From Tumebacillus flagellatus (lineage in GTDB: Bacteria; Bacillota; Bacilli; Tumebacillales; Tumebacillaceae), in assembly GCF_000714935.1 (NCBI RefSeq), contig NZ_JMIR01000037.1, positions 1 through 64,000 of the forward strand: DNA of 64,000 nucleotides, read 5' to 3'. Positions 24,903 to 33,843 of the stretch are shown one piece after another (the first letter of the stretch is position 1; each line of letters opens with the position of its first letter). The notes under the pieces were generated by a model. It made no database searches. It was not told the origin of the DNA and saw only the letters and a program-made list of their open reading frames with translations. The position numbers and the translations under genes were made by a program.

Positions 24903-26783
24903 TTATACAACTTTCCCGCCCAAGGCGTTGCGCCGTGCCATGGCTTCGGTGTAGACGAAGCAGGACTCGCAGGATTTGCCGTGGGCTTTGCAGTTGTTGG
25001 TGTCCATTTCCCAGCAGTTGAGGTGCACTTGGCCGTACGCCGGGCAGTTCGCGCACACTTCCGCCGTCGAGCAGGTCATCTCCCAGCAGGGGCCGAGCGC
25101 CTGGCCGGTGGTCTTCACGGCGCTGCGCTTTTTCTGGTACCAGCGCACCAGCGCGTCGACCGCCTGCGGGTCCAGTTGCGAGCCCGCCGCGTTCTTGAGC
25201 AGCTCCAGCGCTTTGTCAAACGGCAGCGGCGTGCGGTATTTCCGCCCGTTGATCTTCGCGAGGAACGTCTGCACCACCGCGATGATCTTCGCGCCCATCG
25301 GGATCTCCGAACCGCGCAACCCTTCCGGATACCCGTGTCCGTCCATCCGCTCATGGTGATAGCGCACGTACGACGCCACCGCTTGGTTGCCCAGCAGCAT
25401 CTCGATGATCTCCGCTCCGACCTCGGCGTGCAGTTTCATTTTTTCAAACTCGATCTCGGAGAACTTGCCTTCCTTGAGGTAGAGTTCCTCCGACAACCCG
25501 AGCACGCCGATGTTCGAGAGATACGCCGCCAGCGCAATGTCTTGAATCTCGCGCTGCGGCAACCCAAGCTCCTGCGCGATGATGATCGAGTAGCGGCTCA
25601 TCAACTCCGAATAGCCGACCGTGTACGGGTTCAAATCGTCGATCGTCTTCGAGAGCAACTTCATCAAGTCGATGTAGTTGTTCGTCATCGGCTTGATCAT
25701 GTTCTGAATCCGCAACAGCCGGCTCAACGCTTTCGTCAGCGCCCGCATCGACGTCGCATACTGCTCTTCCGACAACTCTGTCTCCCCCGCCAAATCCACG
25801 CGGCAGACCAACAAGCCGGTGCGGATGCTGTCGGTGAACTTCCCGATCAACAGCAACTCCTGCCCCCGCACGTTCAAGAGGTTCGAGAGCTTCGGATACT
25901 GCGCGTTGTTTGGGCGAATCACCACGTCCTCGCGCTGGGCAATCGCCCGCCACAGCTGCGCGCCGACTTCGCGGTCTTGGTAGATCGCGTTCTCTTGACT
26001 TGCCGTCCAGCCGAACAGCACCGGCACATGGAAGCCGCCCTTGGCCTGAAAGGAAATAAACGCGTCGGAGATCCCCATCGAGGTGGCGAACATCTCCAGC
26101 GTTTTCTTCATCACGGCGTCGGCGTTCAGCGCCATCGACGAGACGGAGCGCAACGCGGTCTCCGAAGTCACCACGATGTCCGTCTGAATCTTCATCCGGT
26201 CGGTCTCCACCAACACGTCCACCACTTGCGGCAGAAGCTCGTTGACGAACTCCAAGCGCTTGCGGACAGACCCGGAGATCGACTCGATCGGCCCGATGCG
26301 GATCAAGCCCTTCCCGCCCGCAATCGGAATCGAGAGCAGCGGCACGCGGCCTTCCTGCACCACGTCCATCTCCTTGCCGATTCCTTCGACACTGAGCGAG
26401 ATCGGGGGCTGGTAGGTTTCTTTTTTATCAGGGGCGAGGCGGTTGTACGTGGGGGCGACTTTGCGCCCTTTGACATCGTGGAGGTGGCGGACGGACTTCA
26501 GCAGGTACTTCTGCTGGCTGTCGTCGCGCAGGTAGAACGCATAGCCGTGCGAGTCCACGATGCCGCTGTAGATTTCGAGGATGATGTTCAGGTTGTTTTC
26601 CACTCCGGCGGAGGGCTTGATGTTTTTCAACAGGCGCGTCGCCTGCTCCAGCCGGTTCGCTTGCACGCGGCGCGCCCGGCTCTGCAAGAGAAGGACGAGA
26701 AAGGAGAGCACCAAGAGCACGCCCAACACCGCAATCCCTGCGCCTGCATAGGCGGCCAAGAGGTCATTCATTCGAGACAGCAC
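24903..26783 (-). CDS. Membrane-anchored GAF/degenerate HD-GYP protein with two-CW zinc tail
   Basis: 626 residues. One N-terminal membrane helix (about 14-34), two GAF-like regions (about 55-190 and 210-360), an HD-GYP domain (about 365-525) and a Cys-rich tail from 566 (CWEMTC, CANCPAY, CWEMDTNNC, CESC) resembling two-CW domains. HHERMDGHGYPEG is present, but the His-Asp doublet is Ser423-Asn424, the GHS histidine is Tyr391 and the late aspartate is Gln505. Phosphodiesterase activity on c-di-GMP is therefore unlikely; a sensory role is inferred. Start GTG 26783 after GGAGG. Last gene of the operon. Confidence 0.82.
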   Translation of the reverse strand: MLSRMNDLLAAYAGAGIAVLGVLLVLSFLVLLLQSRARRVQANRLEQATRLLKNIKPSAGVENNLNIILEIYSGIVDSHGYAFYLRDDSQQKYLLKSVRHLHDVKGRKVAPTYNRLAPDKKETYQPPISLSVEGIGKEMDVVQEGRVPLLSIPIAGGKGLIRIGPIESISGSVRKRLEFVNELLPQVVDVLVETDRMKIQTDIVVTSETALRSVSSMALNADAVMKKTLEMFATSMGISDAFISFQAKGGFHVPVLFGWTASQENAIYQDREVGAQLWRAIAQREDVVIRPNNAQYPKLSNLLNVRGQELLLIGKFTDSIRTGLLVCRVDLAGETELSEEQYATSMRALTKALSRLLRIQNMIKPMTNNYIDLMKLLSKTIDDLNPYTVGYSELMSRYSIIIAQELGLPQREIQDIALAAYLSNIGVLGLSEELYLKEGKFSEIEFEKMKLHAEVGAEIIEMLLGNQAVASYVRYHHERMDGHGYPEGLRGSEIPMGAKIIAVVQTFLAKINGRKYRTPLPFDKALELLKNAAGSQLDPQAVDALVRWYQKKRSAVKTTGQALGPCWEMTCSTAEVCANCPAYGQVHLNCWEMDTNNCKAHGKSCESCFVYTEAMARRNALGGKVV

Positions 26784-26807
26784 GATGCTCCCTCCTTTCC
26801 TGAAGTT

Positions 26808-27245
26808 CTAGGAGTTGGATTCCGGTCGGCTTTCCCCTTCCGGCTCCGGTTCCGCTTCCGAAGCAGCCGCCGCTTCGACGATCATCTGCTGCGCCGGTGT
26901 CTCTTGATTCGGCTGGTTCAAATACTGCTGCAACGACACATGCTGGGCGATCTGCCGCAGTTTCGATTGCAGCGCGGAGATCTGCATGGATTGATAGAGC
27001 ACGAGCACCAGCAACACCAGCGTGGAGATCATGAACAACAGCGACGGCGGATAGTCGATCCCTAAGCGCTTCGCCGCCCAGTCCACCCACATCGGGTTGG
27101 CGGAGATCAAGAGGATGACGAGTGCGCCAAAGCCCCACGCGATGACGTTCCACTCGCTGATTTTCTTCTTCAACAACAAGTTCGCCACGGTGAACACAAA
27201 GCAGAGGCCGCAGAAGATGAGGAAGATTTTCAGTTCAAGATGCAT
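26808..27245 (-). CDS. DUF2304 membrane protein with acidic tail
   Basis: 145 residues, three hydrophobic segments (about 5-22, 36-52, 68-85), then a helix and a Glu/Pro-rich disordered C-terminus. It is a paralogue of the protein at 21870-22271 and again follows a GT2 gene, overlapping it by 11 bases. The start at 27245 has GGGAGG upstream. Role unknown; association with polyprenyl-linked sugar transfer is an inference from context. Confidence 0.8.
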   Translation of the reverse strand: MHLELKIFLIFCGLCFVFTVANLLLKKKISEWNVIAWGFGALVILLISANPMWVDWAAKRLGIDYPPSLLFMISTLVLLVLVLYQSMQISALQSKLRQIAQHVSLQQYLNQPNQETPAQQMIVEAAAASEAEPEPEGESRPESNS

Positions 27246-27969
27246 GACGTGCCTCCCGCTTTGCAAGTTTGGCGTGCAGCAGCACGACGGAGATCGCCAG
27301 CAACACTTTCATCATATACAGGATCGGTTTCAACCCCGCATGCATCGAAACGCCCGCTTCCCGCAGCCGCATGTGCGCCGGAATCTCGCGAATCCGGTAG
27401 TCGCGGAAGATCTGCTCAATCAGCATGTCCGCGTCCGGGAAATCCGCCGGAAAGCGGTCGCGCACGGCGTAGTAGTTGAACACGTCGGCCGCGATGCCGC
27501 GCAAGCCGGACGTCGGGTCGGAAATCCGAAAGCCGGTCGTGGCTTGGATCATGCGGCGGAAGAAACGCACGCCGACCTTCTTGGCGGCGCCGGTTTGAAA
27601 CGACGTTCCTCCTTCAAGATAGCGCGATCCGATCACGATGTCCACGTCGCCTTTTTGCAGTTCGGCGATCAAGTTGACCAAGTTGACCGGATCGTGCTGA
27701 CCGTCTCCGTCAAATTGCAAGACGAAGGAATAGCCTTTGGCGGTCGCATACTTGTACCCCGTTTGCAGCGCCGCCCCGTAGCCCAAGTTGTACGGATGCG
27801 AGATCACCGTGACCGGGTAGGAAGAAGCGATCTGAGCTGTTTTGTCCAGCGACCCGTCGTCGACGACGAGGATGTCGGCCGGCAAGTTCTGTGCCAGAAT
27901 CCCTTGCAGGACTTTGGCGATGTTTTGTTCCTCGTTATACCCCGGAATGACGATCAAGAAGGCATTCAT
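27235..27969 (-). CDS. Family 2 glycosyltransferase (DPM1-like)
   Basis: 244 residues. VIPGYNEEQNIAKVL, LVVDDGSLDKT, the FDGDGQHDP metal motif and SDPTSGLRG define a DPM1/GtrB-type transferase without membrane helices. It probably makes a polyprenyl-phosphate sugar for the operon's polymer. The start overlaps the MurJ-like gene by four bases. Confidence 0.88.
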   Translation of the reverse strand: MNAFLIVIPGYNEEQNIAKVLQGILAQNLPADILVVDDGSLDKTAQIASSYPVTVISHPYNLGYGAALQTGYKYATAKGYSFVLQFDGDGQHDPVNLVNLIAELQKGDVDIVIGSRYLEGGTSFQTGAAKKVGVRFFRRMIQATTGFRISDPTSGLRGIAADVFNYYAVRDRFPADFPDADMLIEQIFRDYRIREIPAHMRLREAGVSMHAGLKPILYMMKVLLAISVVLLHAKLAKREARHAS

Positions 27970-29372
27970 TGCGCTACACCCTTATCCCCAGTTTTTTGTA
28001 GATCGCGTCGCAGCACCAGCAAGAGCAAGCCCGCGTTGACCCACGCCCCGACAGCGGCTCCGTACCCCAGCGCCGCCGCTCCGAATCGCGGAGCACCGCA
28101 GTAATCAAACGCGATGTTGACCCCCATCGCGAGCAGTCCCGTCACCAGCGGGGCTTTCATGCGCTCGACCGCCATGCAGTAGCGCAGCCCCACGTTGGCG
28201 AGCGCCACGCCGATGATCGCAAGCGAATACCCCGCCAAGATGTCGGCCGTCGTGCGCAGCGAATCGCCGTCAAACGAGCCGTGCTGAAACAACAGCGCCA
28301 AGATCGGCGTGCGGAAAAAAAACAACACCAGCGCCACCGGCACCGTCACGCCAAGCGTCAAGCGAAACGCCCGGTTCATCACCTTTCGCAGATCGAGCGT
28401 GTTGCGCTGTGCCACCGCGCGCGCAAGGGCGGGCAGCATAACGGTGGTCATCGCGGAGACGAACACCCAGTTCGGAAACTGCGAGAGGCGGAACGCGTAG
28501 TTCAACCCGGCGATCACGCCGCTGCCGATCGTGGAAGCGACGTGGCGTTCGAAGAGATAGACGAACTGCTGGGACGCGAGGATGAGGAGGTAGGGCGTGA
28601 AAGCGAGCCAGACGCGCTTGAGGTCGCCTGCTTCCGACAAACCGCCCGTCGCGGTTCGACCTGAAAGCCCGCCGACCTCACGCTCAAGTTCACGCTCACG
28701 CCCGCCCCAAAGCGCCCTCGCCAGCATCGCCCCCATCAACACAACGCCGCCGACGATCCCGAAAGCGGTCCACCACGCGCCCGTCTCTTGCGACGGTCTC
28801 CAAATCAACACCGCGACGAGCGCAAGCAGATAGCCCGCGTTGAACAACACCGGACCCAACGCCGGTTTTTGAAACTCGCCCTGCGCTTGCAGAGCGCCGC
28901 TCATGATCGTGCACAGCGGGAACAAAAGCATCGTCGGCAGCAGCAGCCGCAACAATCCGTGCGTCAGCCCCGCCGCATCCGGCTCCATCCCGCTGCCGAG
29001 CAAGCGCAGCACGGGCTCTTGCCACAGATACAACCCAAGCAGGATCACGCCCGACACGCTCACCAACACCCGCGTCAATTGGCGAAACATCCGGCGATAC
29101 CGCTCGCGCTCTCCCGACGCCAACAGCTTGGAGAACATCGGCACGCACGTCACGCCGATCGCAAACGCGATCACGTTGTTCCCCACCGTATCGGGGATAA
29201 AAAACGCCAAGGTCAACGCATCGGCCGTCGGCGATGTCCCAAACACCGCCGCTTGCAACAGGTCTTTCCCAAACGCCACAAACGCAAGCAACAAGTTGAT
29301 CAGCGCGACGACGCCGGTGTCCGTCTTGGCAAACTCCACACCCCGTGCCGTCCACGTGCGCAGGATCGTCAC
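27966..29372 (-). CDS. MurJ-like lipid-linked oligosaccharide flippase
   Basis: 468 residues with about 12-13 membrane helices, MOP superfamily. FGTSPTADALTLAFFIPD near the N-terminus, LRLLLPTMLLFPLCTIMSGALQAQG and LNYAFRLSQFPNWVF are MurJ/MviN hallmarks. Inside a polysaccharide operon it is more likely to flip a lipid-linked sugar unit than lipid II, although a second MurJ cannot be excluded. It overlaps the genes on both sides by four bases. Confidence 0.85.
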   Translation of the reverse strand: MTILRTWTARGVEFAKTDTGVVALINLLLAFVAFGKDLLQAAVFGTSPTADALTLAFFIPDTVGNNVIAFAIGVTCVPMFSKLLASGERERYRRMFRQLTRVLVSVSGVILLGLYLWQEPVLRLLGSGMEPDAAGLTHGLLRLLLPTMLLFPLCTIMSGALQAQGEFQKPALGPVLFNAGYLLALVAVLIWRPSQETGAWWTAFGIVGGVVLMGAMLARALWGGRERELEREVGGLSGRTATGGLSEAGDLKRVWLAFTPYLLILASQQFVYLFERHVASTIGSGVIAGLNYAFRLSQFPNWVFVSAMTTVMLPALARAVAQRNTLDLRKVMNRAFRLTLGVTVPVALVLFFFRTPILALLFQHGSFDGDSLRTTADILAGYSLAIIGVALANVGLRYCMAVERMKAPLVTGLLAMGVNIAFDYCGAPRFGAAALGYGAAVGAWVNAGLLLLVLRRDLQKTGDKGVAQ

Positions 29373-30241
29373 GCCGGACGCCCCTTCGGCAGCACCAGCG
29401 AGACGGGCGGAACGTGCTCTTGCAACCCGATGATCTCGCCGAGCGTCGTAAACCGGAACGTCTGCAACAGCTTTTCAAGCTTTCGCATCGTGCCGTTCAA
29501 CCCGTAGTAATGCACGAACTTGATCAACGGCGACGCCTCCAGACGCGGCTGCTCCGGGTCGACTTCCCACGGGTGCACGTAGATCAACCCGTTGCGCTCT
29601 TGATTCACTTGCCGAAGCGCCCAGATCAAAAACCAACTCGGCAACGTCCGCAAGTAAAACCCGCCGCAGAACGGGATCGTCAAGCCGGCTTTCTTCAATA
29701 CGGTGGGCGGGAACTCCAAGAGCGGGAGCGTTTCTTCCCGCAGAACCGGCTGAAACGGCGTGTGCGGCGACCCGGAGACGCCGGAGAGCGGCGTGCGAAA
29801 CGGCTGGAGGCTGGAATCCACGTGGAAGCCCTCTTCTGCGAGGATCTTCAGCGCTTCGTAGCGGTCCGGCGTGATCGACCACGACGGCGCGCGGAACAGC
29901 CGCACGGATTGCCCCGTGATCCCCTCCAACACCTGCTTGGAGTAGCGCAGGTCTTCGCGGAACTCCTCCAGACTCATCCGGTTGATCATCTGGTGCCACC
30001 CGCCGTGCGACGCGATCTCATGCCCGTGACGGGCAATCGCTTCGACCAGGTCCGGATGGCGTTCTGCCACACACCCCAAGATGAAAAACGTCCCCTGCAC
30101 CTTGTAGTGCGCGAACAGCTCCACCAGACGCATCGTGTTCCCGACCACGCGGTCTTCGTATTGGTTCCACGTCGAAACGTCGAAGGAAAAATCGGACGTC
30201 ATGTACCAATCTTCCACATCGACGGTCAGCGCATTTTTCAT
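29369..30241 (-). CDS. Polysaccharide deacetylase (XrtA/PuuE-like)
   Basis: 290 residues with a NodB fold. VDVEDWY provides the base and metal aspartates and HGHEIASHGGWH the two metal histidines; FRAPSWSITPD and YVHPWEVDP follow the order of the DUF3473-containing subgroup found in exopolysaccharide loci. No signal peptide is seen, so it may act on lipid-linked precursors inside the cell. Deacetylation of N-acetylated sugars in the operon's polymer is the expected role. Confidence 0.87.
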   Translation of the reverse strand: MKNALTVDVEDWYMTSDFSFDVSTWNQYEDRVVGNTMRLVELFAHYKVQGTFFILGCVAERHPDLVEAIARHGHEIASHGGWHQMINRMSLEEFREDLRYSKQVLEGITGQSVRLFRAPSWSITPDRYEALKILAEEGFHVDSSLQPFRTPLSGVSGSPHTPFQPVLREETLPLLEFPPTVLKKAGLTIPFCGGFYLRTLPSWFLIWALRQVNQERNGLIYVHPWEVDPEQPRLEASPLIKFVHYYGLNGTMRKLEKLLQTFRFTTLGEIIGLQEHVPPVSLVLPKGRPA

Positions 30242-30254
30242 GAACGGCTCCCCC

Positions 30255-32240
30255 TTACTCCTCGGTCTTGCCCCATACTTTCTGTTGTTTCTCTTCTTCC
30301 GTCTCGGCTTTGTGGAAGCGGTAGATGATCAGGTGCTGGTCTTCGTAGTAGACGTCCGGCTTCCCGTTCGCCGCCGTGTACTTCGCAAGCCACGCTTCAA
30401 ACTCCTGATTCTCCTCTTTGCGGCTGGCGTACCCTTTCTCCAGCAGCGTGTAGATCCCGTTGGTCTTGCTGACTTCAAACACCTGCTTCTCGTGGTAGAC
30501 GAAGATGTCCGGCGACAAGTTCGGGTCGGGTTCCGTCCAGCCGACGTGCGTGATCGGCGGCAGGGACGGGTCGTAGTTTTTCAGGAAGTCCGCGAGATAG
30601 ACGTGATAGCCGTTGCCGAGCACCTCGGAGTACCCTTCGCTTTGCGAAACGATCGTCCACGTGTGCGGACGGAACTCGCTTGAGATCTTGAGGTATTGCT
30701 CGACGCCCGCGTTCCACTCCATTTTGTACGGGTGAATCGCGGCAAACTGCGTGGTGACGAAACAGTAAGAAAAAAGCACCCCTGCCGCCGTCCCTTGCAG
30801 CGTCGCCCGCACGGGATTCCACTTCACCCAGAGGAACAGGCAGTGAACTCCCATCCCGAGCGCCACCGGAATCGTCAGCCCCCAGAAGATGTTCACGCGG
30901 CTCGCCAACACCATGCTCTGCGTGACGGAAGGAGCCCATTCGTACATCACAAACGACGCGGCGATGAAGAGGATCGCGACGAGATCGGGGATTTTCTCCC
31001 GAAACGGTTTGCGGCGCAGGAGCCAGCCGAGCACGAGCACGGCAAGTCCCGCGAGCGCGAGTTCGTCCCACAGCCGCAAGTCCGGAGGCGACACTTGCGT
31101 TTTTTCCAACAGGAAGTTTTCCGACGAACCGTGGACTTCGCGCCCCAACAGTTTGCCGATCCCGAACGGCACGACGGCACAGACGATCGAGACGACTCCG
31201 GTGATCGTCATCGGCCACAGCCGTTTCAAGAAGGGCCGCGCCCGCATCACCAACCCGACAAACATCGCGACGGCAAGCGACATCCCGCCGTACGCAAACA
31301 CCAGCGTGTGCACGAAGCCCTGAATCGACAGCCCGGCACCCCCGGTCAGCAAATCGTCGCGCTTGCCCTCTGCGATGTACTTCGCAAAAAAGTACAACGA
31401 CGGAAACAGGAAGATCAGCGCAAACTCCTGCGAGTTCGTCGCCGCTTGCCGCTCCCAGTCGGCCCCTTGCAACGACGTGCCGCCGACGCCGTACGCCACC
31501 GCCGCCACCAGTCCGGCCCAGCGGTTGTTCGTAAAGCGCGCCGTCGTCCAATACGCGCTGAACGTGATCATCACGCCGACGAGCGGCCCTGTCCAATTCA
31601 AGATGTAGATCTGATCCACGGCGGCGAACTTGTGCAGGTACGCCAAGATCATGTGAAAGCCCTCGGGGTAGATGCCGTCGTGAAACAGCACGCGCTGTTC
31701 GATGTATTTCATCCACGCCAGCGTCACATACCCGTCCGACATCGACGGAGCCGCTTCCAGCACGGCGTATTTCAAGCGCACATACCCGGCGCAGAGAAAC
31801 ACCGCGGCAAAGCAGGCGGCAAACAGCCAATCTCCCGGGCTTCGCTGCGTGAAAGAGGCACGCAGAGAGGCGGTGTTTTTTTTCAAGAGGGTCTTGGCGG
31901 CCTTCTTCCACCGAATGCCCAAGTCGAGCAACTCGTAGAACGTCAACCCGATCATCGTGAACAGGTTGTTGCGGGCGGAGGCGGCCGTTTTGCGCAGATA
32001 GCGGCGGGACGCGTACAGCAAGATCACCGCCAAAATCGCCATCACTTCAAACAGCTTGGTGAGCACCAATCCGTACGCCAGCACGATGTAGAAAAAAACA
32101 ACCCTCGTAAAAGCCGCCATGCCCCGCTCCGGTCCCTCCGGCAACCCAAACATGCGCTTGGGCATCCAGACAAACAGCACGAGAACGGCGAAGGCGTAAT
32201 GGAGAGCCACATACACGGTGTTCCAAAACGTGCCGTACAA
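30255..32240 (-). CDS. Large polytopic membrane protein, possible GT-C glycosyltransferase
   Basis: 661 residues. An N-terminal pair of helices and a basic linker are followed by about 11 membrane helices, and the last ~150 residues are soluble. The loop after the third helix (SMSDGYVTLAWMKYIEQRV, then FHDGIYPEGFH) has acidic and aromatic residues as in the first outer loop of GT-C enzymes. I do not recognise a named family. Its place between a PelG-like protein and a deacetylase suggests polymerisation or modification of the polymer. Confidence 0.65.
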   Translation of the reverse strand: MYGTFWNTVYVALHYAFAVLVLFVWMPKRMFGLPEGPERGMAAFTRVVFFYIVLAYGLVLTKLFEVMAILAVILLYASRRYLRKTAASARNNLFTMIGLTFYELLDLGIRWKKAAKTLLKKNTASLRASFTQRSPGDWLFAACFAAVFLCAGYVRLKYAVLEAAPSMSDGYVTLAWMKYIEQRVLFHDGIYPEGFHMILAYLHKFAAVDQIYILNWTGPLVGVMITFSAYWTTARFTNNRWAGLVAAVAYGVGGTSLQGADWERQAATNSQEFALIFLFPSLYFFAKYIAEGKRDDLLTGGAGLSIQGFVHTLVFAYGGMSLAVAMFVGLVMRARPFLKRLWPMTITGVVSIVCAVVPFGIGKLLGREVHGSSENFLLEKTQVSPPDLRLWDELALAGLAVLVLGWLLRRKPFREKIPDLVAILFIAASFVMYEWAPSVTQSMVLASRVNIFWGLTIPVALGMGVHCLFLWVKWNPVRATLQGTAAGVLFSYCFVTTQFAAIHPYKMEWNAGVEQYLKISSEFRPHTWTIVSQSEGYSEVLGNGYHVYLADFLKNYDPSLPPITHVGWTEPDPNLSPDIFVYHEKQVFEVSKTNGIYTLLEKGYASRKEENQEFEAWLAKYTAANGKPDVYYEDQHLIIYRFHKAETEEEKQQKVWGKTEE

Positions 32241-32256
32241 CGTTTCCCCTCCCTTC

Positions 32257-33843
32257 TTAGGAAGCCGCGTACACGTAATAATCGAGGTTGTGAAGCAGGC
32301 GGCGAACCTGAGCGTAGGAGAGCAACGTGAACAGGATGCAACCGAGCAACAGGCCGAACACCGCCCACGAATAATCCCCCCAGCGAGAGAGCAAGAACGA
32401 AAGCCCGATGTTCAAAAACGCCGCCGGCAGCATCGCTTTGTTCACCATCTTGGGCTGGGAAATCGCAAACAGGATGACGGCGTTCATCAACCCCGCCGCC
32501 AAGATCAGATACGCCACCACCGCCGTGTAGAACACAAAGTAGGTGCGGGGCGTCGAGATCAGATACTTGCCGGATTTCGCAAAATAGACGTCATTCAAAA
32601 CGTACATCCCGAGGATCACCAAGATTCCGCTGAGCACCGACGTGATCGACATGACGCCAAGCCAGCGGTGATAGATGCTCAGGAAATGCCGTTTCAACTT
32701 CCCGGTCTCAAATCCCCAGAAGCCCTTCTGACTGGCTTCGAGGTCCAGCATCATGCGGTTGACGACCACTTCGGCGACGCCAAGCGGCAGCATCAGCACG
32801 ACCAGCGCGAAGTCGAGACCGAGTTCATACTCCCCGCGAAACCAGATGAAGTACGGCATGAACTGGTCGTTCGCCGACCACGCCATGATCCGGTCGGAGT
32901 AGAGGAAGAGGAAGTAGAGAAATCCGTACGCGAAGTACGGCATGATCGAGTAGACGATGATCGAGAGGCGCGGAAGTTTGGGGGCGATGCCCTTGTCTTC
33001 CTTTTTCTCCTGCTGTTTGAAGAACACGATCGCCAGCGTCATGCCGACGAGCGCCACCAGGAGAATCGAGATCAACTGCGCAAACAGTATGTCGAGGTGC
33101 ACGACGCGAAACAGGAACCACACCGTCAAAATCCCCAAGGCGATCAACCCGGAGAACGTCAACTCCCGGCGCAGGATGTACATGACCGTCACAGACAGCC
33201 AAATCGACGTCAGGAAGGTAAAGTACAGCACAAGCAGCAAAAACATCCCCGACGGAAAGATGTTAAACAGCAAATTGAACAGGTAGGCGAGGACCCCCAC
33301 CGCAAACGTGACGATGTAGCCCATGCGGATGAAGTAGAACGTGATCCTCCGCCCCATGTTGTAGTACCCCTGGAACAAGTAAAAAAATCCCCGCCGCGCA
33401 ATCGCCTGCGTGAAGCCGCCGACGACGAGAAAGCTCAAAATCGTCCCGATGGCAATCACGGTGGCGAGGTCGACCGACAGAAACTCATACGACCAGAGCG
33501 AGAACTTCAAGACCAGCATCGACTCCACGGAGATCGCCATCGGCAGCGCGAAGATCAGCCCGCGCAAGAAACTCGTGATGATCTCCTTGGTGATCTGCAA
33601 CTTCGTGCGCTCTTCCGGCTTTGAGAACCCGGCGTAGACGATGTTTTGCTGGATCATCTCCCACAGCTCTTCGGCGAGTTCAAACACGCTCTCCACGCCG
33701 TACAGCTCGCTGACCCGCCGGTCGTTGAGCCCCAAGGACTCGATCAGAGCGGCGATTTCATAGCGGTCTTGCGGCGAGATGTTGCGTTTTTGAATTTCGA
33801 TCAGGAGGTCTTGCACCCGTTCTTGACGCGAGGACGGCATCAC
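32257..33843 (-). CDS. Polytopic membrane protein, PelG/MOP-flippase-like
   Basis: 528 residues. A soluble N-terminal region of about 85 residues (YGVESVFELAEELWEMI) is followed by about 12 membrane helices. FLYSDRIMAWSA with a following YELGLDFALVVLMLPLG resembles the PelG pattern in which a D-x-x-x-W segment precedes a YD/YE-led helix. PelG is the inner-membrane partner of PelF. The similarity is by eye and needs a profile search. The gene follows the coiled-coil genes with a four-base overlap. Confidence 0.5.
   Translation of the reverse strand: MMPSSRQERVQDLLIEIQKRNISPQDRYEIAALIESLGLNDRRVSELYGVESVFELAEELWEMIQQNIVYAGFSKPEERTKLQITKEIITSFLRGLIFALPMAISVESMLVLKFSLWSYEFLSVDLATVIAIGTILSFLVVGGFTQAIARRGFFYLFQGYYNMGRRITFYFIRMGYIVTFAVGVLAYLFNLLFNIFPSGMFLLLVLYFTFLTSIWLSVTVMYILRRELTFSGLIALGILTVWFLFRVVHLDILFAQLISILLVALVGMTLAIVFFKQQEKKEDKGIAPKLPRLSIIVYSIMPYFAYGFLYFLFLYSDRIMAWSANDQFMPYFIWFRGEYELGLDFALVVLMLPLGVAEVVVNRMMLDLEASQKGFWGFETGKLKRHFLSIYHRWLGVMSITSVLSGILVILGMYVLNDVYFAKSGKYLISTPRTYFVFYTAVVAYLILAAGLMNAVILFAISQPKMVNKAMLPAAFLNIGLSFLLSRWGDYSWAVFGLLLGCILFTLLSYAQVRRLLHNLDYYVYAAS

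Noticed and set aside
24981-27065. Plus-strand open frame of 694 codons opposite the HD-GYP and DUF2304 genes
   Set aside because: Arg/His-rich shadow composition and no ribosome site. The minus strand has recognisable domains throughout.
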